This document shows, piece by piece, positions 1 through 4,354 of a stretch of DNA of 5,442 nucleotides. Source of the DNA: an uncultured Planctomycetaceae bacterium (lineage in GTDB: Bacteria; Planctomycetota; Planctomycetia; Planctomycetales; Planctomycetaceae); contig CAIJTL010000436.1 of the NCBI GenBank assembly GCA_903823545.1, forward strand, positions 1 through 5,442, given 5' to 3'. The notes below the pieces were generated by a model. It was not told the origin of the DNA and ran no database searches. It worked only from the letters and a program-made list of their open reading frames with translations. Position 1 is the stretch's first letter; every line of letters begins with the position of its first letter. The position numbers and the translations under genes are program-made.

Positions 1-95
1 ATACCCGAGAAGACCTCGAACCAACTCAACCAGATCACCTGTTCGATGACTTGCGGGACGTTGCCGCAGTGCTCGAACTTTGGCCTGAACTCTAA
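1..95 (+). CDS. 3' end of an upstream gene, unknown product (partial)
   Basis: A reading frame entering from the left edge (first full codon at 3) stays open for 30 codons and stops at TAA 93-95. Its tail is acidic and leucine-rich, ending DVAAVLELWPEL, which looks like a C-terminal helix of a real protein. The stop lies 11 nt before the next start, and the next gene's Shine-Dalgarno (AAAAGG, 94-99) overlaps it, as in an operon. Caution: the neighbouring frame starting at 1 is also open, to TAA at 100-102, and has a higher third-position GC. Its peptide contains three cysteines and many Asn/Ser/Gln, so I find it less protein-like. The product cannot be identified from so short a piece. Confidence 0.5.
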   Translation, partial: TREDLEPTQPDHLFDDLRDVAAVLELWPEL

Positions 96-106
96 AAGGT
101 AATGCC

Positions 107-1555
107 ATGAGACTGCTGAGAAATATGACACTGCTCGCGATCGCTTTTGGCGTCCTGCTTTCTTGGCGAACAGCTCAAGCGGAACCCCCAACGATCAAAG
201 CGGGGGCGTTTGCGATGGACGTCACGCCGTTGAAATTTCCGATTTCGATGAACGGCAACATGCAGGATCATCCGGCCCTGCGAGCTCATGATCCGCTCCA
301 TGCTCGTTGCTTGGTGCTGGATGATGGCAAGACGCGGATTGCGATGGTTGTTGTCGACAACTGTTTGATCCCGCGCGACCTCATGGACAATGCAAAGCAA
401 CAAGCTCAAAAGCTAACAGGCATTCCGACTGATCGGATTCTGATTTCAGCCACTCACTCGCATTCGTGCCCGTCAGTGACCGGTGCGTTTCAGGTTGAGG
501 CTGATGCGGACTATGTCATTTTCTTGGCCGAACGAATTGCCGTCGGTATCAAGAAGGCGGCAGACAATGTCGCAACGGCAAAGATCGCTTGGGGCGTTGG
601 TCGCGATGAGACTCAGGTCTTCAATCGCCGCTGGTGGTTAAAAGAGGCGAATGCCGAGTCGAATCCGTTCGGTCTGATCGACAAAGTCCGGATGAATCCC
701 GGCTACTCAAACCCCAAGGTGACGAAGTCAGCCGGCCCTGTTGATCCGGAGGTGAGCTTCCTCAGCTTGCAGTCACCCACCGGGCGACCGCTCGCGTTCT
801 GGACCAACTACTCGCTGCATTACGTCGGGGGAACCGGAAGCGGCGAATTGTCGGCAGATTACTTCGGCGCATATGCCGAGCGGATCAGCCAACTACTGCA
901 AGCTAACAAAACTCCTAATGGACTCGCTCAACCAGCATTTGTCGGTGCGATGACAAATGGCACGAGTGGCGACGTCAACAACGCAAACTTCTCGCTGACG
1001 ATGCCTCCCAAATTCGCACCGTATGAAAAGATGAAAGCGGTTGCCGACAGCGTCGCAACTGCGGCGATGGCCGCTCATGCCAAGGCCGAGCATCGAGCAA
1101 CGGCATCGATCGCGATGCGTGAAACCGAAATCGAATTGAAAGTCCGCAAGCCCTCCGCTGATGACATCGCGAAGGCGAAAGAGCGTCTCGAAAAGGCAGG
1201 ATCGTTTCCCTACAAGACCATGGCCGACATCTACGCTCGCGAAACGCTGAAGGTCGCCGAATATCCAGACACAGTTAAGCTCAAGCTGCAAGCAATTCGC
1301 ATCGGCGAACTGGGAATCGTCGCGATCCCGTGCGAGGTCTTCACGGAAATCGGCCTCGAAATCAAACGTCGCAGCCCGCTGAAGCCGACGTTCACGATCT
1401 CACTCGCCAACGGTTACAACGGCTATTTGCCGACACCCGAACAACACGAACTCGCCGGCTACGAAACCTGGCGAGCGAGATCGAGCTACCTCGAAGCCGG
1501 AGCGTCGCCGAAAATCGTTGAGGCCTTGCTCAAGTTATTGGACGAAGTGAAGTAA
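107..1555 (+). CDS. Secreted neutral/alkaline ceramidase-like protein (N-terminal ceramidase domain only)
   Basis: This 482-residue protein has a Sec signal peptide: Arg-containing n-region, hydrophobic core at about 7-20, probable cut after AQA (23-25). The remainder resembles the N-terminal catalytic domain of neutral/alkaline non-lysosomal ceramidases, Zn enzymes that hydrolyse the amide bond of ceramide. Visible landmarks are ATHSHS (H117, H119) and SLH (H238) as likely zinc histidines, NGTSGDVNN (284-292), IPCE (E410) as a likely zinc glutamate, and GYNGYLPT (436-443) followed by GYE (451-453). In classical ceramidases the GDV motif is followed by the nucleophilic Ser; here it is Asn291. 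The protein is also shorter than the roughly 650-residue classical enzymes and lacks their C-terminal Ig-like domain. Such short homologues are common in planctomycetes, with no established substrate. The start at 107 is chosen because AAAAGG (94-99) lies 7 nt upstream and the signal peptide begins there. Family assignment is confident; ceramidase activity is not. Confidence 0.88.
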   Translation: MRLLRNMTLLAIAFGVLLSWRTAQAEPPTIKAGAFAMDVTPLKFPISMNGNMQDHPALRAHDPLHARCLVLDDGKTRIAMVVVDNCLIPRDLMDNAKQQAQKLTGIPTDRILISATHSHSCPSVTGAFQVEADADYVIFLAERIAVGIKKAADNVATAKIAWGVGRDETQVFNRRWWLKEANAESNPFGLIDKVRMNPGYSNPKVTKSAGPVDPEVSFLSLQSPTGRPLAFWTNYSLHYVGGTGSGELSADYFGAYAERISQLLQANKTPNGLAQPAFVGAMTNGTSGDVNNANFSLTMPPKFAPYEKMKAVADSVATAAMAAHAKAEHRATASIAMRETEIELKVRKPSADDIAKAKERLEKAGSFPYKTMADIYARETLKVAEYPDTVKLKLQAIRIGELGIVAIPCEVFTEIGLEIKRRSPLKPTFTISLANGYNGYLPTPEQHELAGYETWRARSSYLEAGASPKIVEALLKLLDEVK

Positions 1556-1618
1556 TCGGCTATCGCCGTGGCGCTTGCGAGGCGCATATGCCAGATTTTC
1601 TTCGCGCGCTCTAGTCGT

Positions 1619-3202
1619 TCAATCCGCCGCCAAGCGACTGATCGTTCCTTGGTGACCGGTCGGAGAAAACTCCGGGCCTTTGCCGAGCCGCACTGTTGTG
1701 AGTGGTTCGGAAATGTCGCTGTCCTGCCACTCCAGCTCTTCGGGCGGGATTTGGATATCGTCGATCAAGAACTTGTCGAACTGCCAAATCTCGTTCCAAT
1801 GGCTGACGTCGTTCTCGGCGATTGGTCGCCAATCGCTGATCGTTGAGATGAGCGGTTCGATGTATGGCCGCGCGATGGCGAGGATTTCTTCGTGCGGCAA
1901 GTAGTCGGGGAGATTCACGCCGCAGTTCGGATTGCGAATCATCCAGAAGATCGCGCCGAGCACCGAGCTAGCGACTTGCAACGTTGTCGGATTCTGTCCG
2001 CCGACATGCTCGCGAGTTCGATGGATGTCGAGCGTGCTTCCAATCCACCACGTTCCGAAATCGTGCCCCATCAACAAGCAGCCGAGGATGTCGGCACCGT
2101 CAATGATCTCATCTTTCAAAATGCGAATCTCTTCCTGCATCTCCAGGTCACGCATCCGCAGTTCTTGCAATGAAGAGATCGCGCAGTCAGTCGGGCAATA
2201 GGCGTAATGGACTGTCGGACGATACAGCACGTCTCCGTTGTCGTCAGCGACCGTCAGATATTCGGAAATGCTGAAAGCCTCACCGTGGCGAATCACCATG
2301 CCGTGAATTTGCCCGCCGGGCACCCACGATCGAACCCAGGTATCCATGCCTCGGCGGTTGGAGAGATAAATTTGGTTGCGCGGTCCGGAGGTATGGCCTT
2401 TCGCGCCGAACGGAAATCGTCGCTCGTGAGTTCCCCAGCCGAGTTCAGCCGGTGCGATTCCTTCTTCATAGAGCCCTTCGACGCTCCAAGTGTTGACGAA
2501 TTCATTCAACCGCTTGGGCGAACTCGTGATCTGCGTATCTCGTTCGCTGATGTGAATCGTCTTCGTGCCAGTCAGCATCGCGAGCTTGTTGTACGCCTTC
2601 GCGTCGATCGCCGCCTGCAATGCAGGAACGCGGTGATCGGTCGGTTTTTCGGCGATGAGTCGCTGTGCGATCTCAATCAAACCAAGTTTCGTGAAGTGTG
2701 AAACAAGCCCTGGATTCGCTCCGTGATCGAGCACCGCCGTCGGGCCGCCGTAACGATTCTGCCACTGAGCAACGAGCCGGCGAATGTGCATGTGCCGATG
2801 GTAGAGCGTTTTTTCAGAACCCTCTTTGTCTTGATACGGATCCCATTCTTCGATCGACGTATTAATGAAAAGCACGCCATGATGATGGCACCAATCGAGC
2901 ATCGTGACCGTGCAGACGTTCCAAGACAAATCGACGAACATGTCGCCGGGACCAAGGTATTTGCTGAGCACTTCGTCAAAGTTGTCTCGCGTGATTTGGC
3001 CATGCACCAGCCGAACTCCGGCCTGCGAACAGGCGGTAACGGCGTCCGTCCGCGATTCCATTTCCATCACAGTGATTCGATCCGGTGGCATTTCCAAATG
3101 CCGGACCAACAACGGCAACGTGCATTGAGCGACGCTCCCACATCCAAGCACAAACACTCGCCCAGCAAACGCGATCTTGGGGTACTGAGTACCTCGATTC
3201 AT
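1619..3202 (-). CDS. hss: Homospermidine synthase (bacterial type)
   Basis: This 527-residue cytosolic enzyme should make sym-homospermidine from putrescine (two putrescines, or putrescine plus spermidine) with NAD+ as a prosthetic group (EC 2.5.1.44). The N-terminal Rossmann segment carries VLGCGSVAQ (18-26). Family signatures follow: GANPGLVSHF (161-170), LGWGTHE (254-260), GMVIRHGEAF (301-310), LMGHDFGTWW (377-386) and TTLQVASSVLGAIFWMIRNP (406-425), then HEEILAIARPY (437-447). W239 and H306 sit ten residues beyond the catalytic Trp229 and His296 I recall for the Blastochloris viridis enzyme; this match is by counting, not alignment. Family members are usually near 470-480 residues, so the last 45-50 residues (EELEWQ onward, acidic then basic) look like an extra tail. 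The start is supported by AGGAG at 3212-3216, 9 nt upstream. The gene converges on the ceramidase-like gene with 63 bp between stops. Its leader contains an inverted repeat just above the Shine-Dalgarno. Confidence 0.93.
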   Translation of the reverse strand: MNRGTQYPKIAFAGRVFVLGCGSVAQCTLPLLVRHLEMPPDRITVMEMESRTDAVTACSQAGVRLVHGQITRDNFDEVLSKYLGPGDMFVDLSWNVCTVTMLDWCHHHGVLFINTSIEEWDPYQDKEGSEKTLYHRHMHIRRLVAQWQNRYGGPTAVLDHGANPGLVSHFTKLGLIEIAQRLIAEKPTDHRVPALQAAIDAKAYNKLAMLTGTKTIHISERDTQITSSPKRLNEFVNTWSVEGLYEEGIAPAELGWGTHERRFPFGAKGHTSGPRNQIYLSNRRGMDTWVRSWVPGGQIHGMVIRHGEAFSISEYLTVADDNGDVLYRPTVHYAYCPTDCAISSLQELRMRDLEMQEEIRILKDEIIDGADILGCLLMGHDFGTWWIGSTLDIHRTREHVGGQNPTTLQVASSVLGAIFWMIRNPNCGVNLPDYLPHEEILAIARPYIEPLISTISDWRPIAENDVSHWNEIWQFDKFLIDDIQIPPEELEWQDSDISEPLTTVRLGKGPEFSPTGHQGTISRLAAD

Positions 3203-3232
3203 TCAGTCACACTCCTACGGTCTCGAAACGTC

Positions 3233-3267
3233 AACAGGCTGGTCAATCCGGCATCGACCAGCCTGTT
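3233..3267 (-). promoter_or_regulatory. Inverted repeat in the hss leader
   Basis: Arms AACAGGCTGGTC (3233-3244) and GACCAGCCTGTT (3256-3267) are a perfect 12-bp inverted repeat around an 11-nt loop. In the hss transcript the hairpin would end 16 nt before the AGGAG Shine-Dalgarno (3212-3216). No run of T follows in either direction, so it does not look like a standard intrinsic terminator. It could be a leader structure controlling hss, an mRNA-stabilising hairpin, a processing site behind the upstream lipoprotein gene, or a dyad operator. The structure is seen directly; the role is inferred. Confidence 0.5.
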
Positions 3268-3278
3268 TCAAATTGAGG

Positions 3279-3309
3279 AAACTAGTTCGGTGTGAATTGA
3301 AGCTAGTTT
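3279..3309. repeat. Short imperfect inverted repeat
   Basis: AAACTAGTTC (3279-3288) pairs with GAAGCTAGTTT (3299-3309), giving ten pairs with one bulged G (3302) and a 10-nt loop. The same stretch is also a weak direct repeat: AATTGA followed by CTAGTT occurs from 3271 and again from 3295. It is AT-rich and less stable than the flanking inverted repeats. It lies 12 nt from the leader hairpin at 3233-3267 and may be part of a larger structured spacer. No function can be assigned. Confidence 0.35.
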
Positions 3310-3353
3310 TGATACGCCTGTCGAATGACTTGGTCTTTTCAGTATCAATGCAA

Positions 3354-3416
3354 ATGGGGCGAGGCTCGTGATGTTCTGTTGAAAACGATCAACAAACAGC
3401 ACGAGCATCGCCCCAT
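3354..3416. repeat. Long near-perfect palindrome (stem-loop repeat)
   Basis: The left arm 3354-3382 begins ATGGGGCGAGGCTCGTG. The right arm 3389-3416 ends CACGAGCATCGCCCCAT. They pair over 26 positions with two mismatches (3363/3407 and 3371/3399) and one bulged C (3376) around a six-base loop, AAACGA. This is far more pairing than chance allows in 63 nt. CAATGC occurs just outside on both sides (3346-3351 and 3426-3431), which could be a target-site duplication of a miniature mobile element or a coincidence. It lies between the lipoprotein and hss genes, both on the minus strand. No T-run follows either arm, so a simple terminator is unlikely. A 36-codon plus-strand frame (3325-3435) covers it but is not called as a gene. 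Confidence 0.65.
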
Positions 3417-3529
3417 CTGGAGCCACAATGCCTGACGAAGATCAAGCTGGCACGACGCGCGAATGAGTGGTCAATTTCGTTGTGACGCATCTCAATCGTT
3501 GGTAGATCGTGTTCGCTTTGAATCGTCGC

Positions 3530-3820
3530 TCAGCGATAGGTCGGCAAAGCTTCCAAGGGACCGAGCGAAACGACTGGCGCTCCGACAACCGGTTGGTAAG
3601 CGGTCGCATTCTGGACCGGCATTCCTGTGATCGAGTCATACGATTGGTAAGTCGTTCCTTGCGGAATCATTTGCTGACCCCCATATCCCGGTGCGCAACC
3701 ATTGTTGCAACCTGTATTGCAGCCAGTGCCGCAACCGCCAAACCACGGTGCGAGGCAGCAGCAACCAGGCAAGCATGACAGCAACGCCGCCGCCATCAGC
3801 AATGAGGTGATTCGCTTCAT
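3530..3820 (-). CDS. Small Cys/Gly-rich putative lipoprotein
   Basis: This 96-residue protein begins with a short positive n-region (MKR) and a hydrophobic stretch (residues 4-14). A plausible lipobox follows, L-L-S-C16, with L-P-G-C20 as an alternative, so it is probably lipid-anchored. Next comes a cysteine-rich head: C16, C20, C21, C22, then a GCxx repeat four times (29-44) that puts C30, C34, C38 and C42 exactly four residues apart. The tail (45-96) is rich in Gly, Gln, Tyr, Pro and Val, has no obvious domain and is probably disordered. I do not recognise a characterised family; short Cys/Gly-rich exported proteins are frequent in planctomycetes. Possible roles, all inferred, are a disulfide-linked envelope component or metal binding. 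The Shine-Dalgarno (AAGGA, 3828-3832) lies 7 nt before the start but sits inside a hairpin. The stop is TGA at 3530-3532. Confidence 0.72.
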   Translation of the reverse strand: MKRITSLLMAAALLSCLPGCCCLAPWFGGCGTGCNTGCNNGCAPGYGGQQMIPQGTTYQSYDSITGMPVQNATAYQPVVGAPVVSLGPLEALPTYR

Positions 3821-3835
3821 GGAAAGATCCTTTCC
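3821..3835 (-). promoter_or_regulatory. Hairpin enclosing the ribosome binding site of the small lipoprotein gene
   Basis: In the minus-strand transcript the 15 bases directly before the start codon read GGAAAGGATCTTTCC. This is a perfect six-pair stem with a three-base loop that touches the AUG. The Shine-Dalgarno core AAGGA (3828-3832) lies partly in the stem and partly in the loop. The element could lower translation or make it temperature- or factor-dependent, but a six-pair, mostly A-U stem is only marginally stable. The palindrome is seen directly; regulation is inferred. Confidence 0.4.
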
Positions 3836-4048
3836 GACGGGAGTCGAAATGCAGACGCTGCGCCGGTCTATATCCAGCGGCTGGCCTGAGGGAGAGGGGA
3901 GAGATCGAGAGTCAGAGGTGATCGAAGGGACGCTGAGCTGATTGAACCAAGAGTTGCCTGAGTTCTGCTAAGCGGGGCGGGAACGTAGAACGCCCTGCCA
4001 AACAGGTCAAGATGTGATTTTGGAGGTGCCACAATGGCCAAGTGAAAC
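3836..4048. other. Intergenic region with a purine-rich tract
   Basis: I see no convincing gene in this stretch. Positions 3888-3930 are strongly purine-biased (36 of 43 bases, GA-rich, starting GAGGGAGAGGGGAGAGA). Similar GAGGGAGAGGGG tracts recur as intergenic repeats in many bacterial genomes and give spurious 'PLTLDLSPLP'-type peptides, as the minus strand does here. Reading leftward, TATAGA (3867-3872, minus) could be a -10 box for the lipoprotein gene, giving a leader of about 40 nt, but no -35 match is visible. Beyond 3935 there is only weak GC-rich dyad symmetry near 3974-4001. Confidence 0.4.
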
Positions 4049-4077
4049 CGTTGTGTCCGGTCTCCCGACCGAGACAC
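4049..4077 (+). repeat. Palindromic intergenic repeat, copy 1
   Basis: GTGTCCGGTC (4053-4062) pairs with GACCGAGACAC (4067-4077) in ten pairs with a bulged A (4072) and a four-base loop. A second copy lies in reverse orientation at 4172-4200. The two 29-nt units differ at only three positions: one in the loop, and two that form a compensatory change, T4056-A4074 here against G-C in the other copy. Both keep the bulged base, which argues that the fold itself is maintained. Translations of such units give 'GRSPDRAT'-like or 'SRSGDRT'-like peptides, which I recall from spurious small ORFs in planctomycetes; this is memory, not a search. Confidence 0.7.
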
Positions 4078-4171
4078 CACCGCCGACCGAAGAGATTCCG
4101 AATGACCAAACGGACGATGTTGTGGGAAATCTTGGCCAACAGCGAAATGGGAGACCTGCGGTCGAAAGTGT

Positions 4172-4200
4172 GTGGCTCGGTCCGGAGACCGGCCACAACG
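4172..4200 (-). repeat. Palindromic intergenic repeat, copy 2 (inverted)
   Basis: Read on the minus strand this unit is CGTTGTGGCCGGTCTCCGGA followed by CCGAGCCAC, the inverted partner of copy 1. On the plus strand TGTGGCTCGGTC (4171-4182) pairs with GACCGGCCACA (4187-4197): eleven pairs, one bulged T (4177) and a four-base loop. The copies are 94 nt apart (4078-4171), so each can fold alone or they can pair with each other into a long stem enclosing the segment between. The intervening segment shows no gene. Confidence 0.7.
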
Positions 4201-4231
4201 AACGTGGGTCACAACGTGACTGGCCACAACG
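4191..4231 (+). repeat. Three short tandem repeats, GGCCACAACG type
   Basis: GGCCACAACG occurs at 4191-4200 and 4222-4231, with GGTCACAACG at 4207-4216 between them. The spacings are 16 and 15 nt, about one and a half helical turns. The first copy is the end of the inverted palindromic unit, so the others may be decayed or truncated extra ends of that repeat. GTCACAACGTGAC (4208-4220) is itself a five-pair dyad. The array ends just before a possible -35 box at 4235, so a protein-binding role is conceivable but unproven. Confidence 0.45.
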
Positions 4232-4234
4232 GAA

Positions 4235-4264
4235 TTGACCGGTTCAACAAGCCAAGTCTACATT
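4235..4264 (+). promoter_or_regulatory. Possible sigma70-like promoter for the acyltransferase-like gene
   Basis: TTGACC (4235-4240, five of six matches to the -35 consensus) and TACATT (4259-4264, four of six to the -10) are separated by 18 bp. Transcription would start near 4271, giving a leader of about 85 nt. The TTG at 4235 is therefore better read as part of a promoter than as a start codon for an N-terminally longer protein. Such matches arise by chance fairly often, and planctomycete promoter consensus is poorly defined. Confidence 0.3.
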
Positions 4265-4316
4265 CCCAATCCCTTCCGGCCCTTCGGCCACAAGCATGTC
4301 TGCTGCCCACCTCTTG

Positions 4317-4330
4317 TCGCATCAATGCGA
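4317..4330. promoter_or_regulatory. 14-bp palindrome in the leader of the acyltransferase-like gene
   Basis: TCGCATCAATGCGA has perfect six-base arms around two central bases. The loop is too small for a stable RNA hairpin, so if functional it would more likely be a dyad bound by a dimeric protein. It lies downstream of the possible promoter and covers an unused ATG (4325). It may be chance. Confidence 0.2.
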
Positions 4331-4354
4331 TCCTTTCTCCGAGGCGATTTGATC

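Noticed and set aside
893..1291. Minus-strand 132-residue frame within the ceramidase-like gene
   Set aside because: Antisense shadow of a conserved coding frame, with no recognisable domain or ribosome site.
1556..1618. Terminator between the convergent ceramidase-like and hss genes
   Set aside because: Only four-base GC dyads (such as GCGC at 1571 and 1582) and a short T-rich stretch are present; no stem with a following T-run could be defined.
2207..2701. Long plus-strand frames opposite homospermidine synthase (2207-2701, 2723-3295, 1892-2173)
   Set aside because: They lie wholly or mostly antisense to a strongly supported gene, have Arg/His/Ser-rich compositions typical of shadow frames, and show no family motifs.
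3325..3435. 36-codon plus-strand frame as a gene
   Set aside because: No ribosome binding site, and it is wholly entangled with a palindrome that may explain its openness; kept as a finding only.
3428..3466. ATG at 3428 with GGAG five bases upstream
   Set aside because: It encodes only 12 residues before TGA at 3464; too short to support as a gene.
3868..4227. Minus-strand 119-residue frame and overlapping small frames across 3868-4238 on both strands
   Set aside because: They translate intergenic palindromic repeats and a purine-rich tract (peptides such as GRSPDRATH and PLTLDLSPLP), which are typical spurious calls.
4049..4231. CRISPR array
   Set aside because: The repeats are inverted relative to each other or only about 10 bp long, with no regular spacer pattern and no cas-like gene nearby.
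4235..4354. N-terminal extension of the acyltransferase-like protein from TTG 4235 or ATG 4325
   Set aside because: The 4235 TTG directly follows repeat DNA and sits in a promoter-like box; neither start has a Shine-Dalgarno, while 4355 has GAGG 10 nt upstream and the protein-like sequence begins there.
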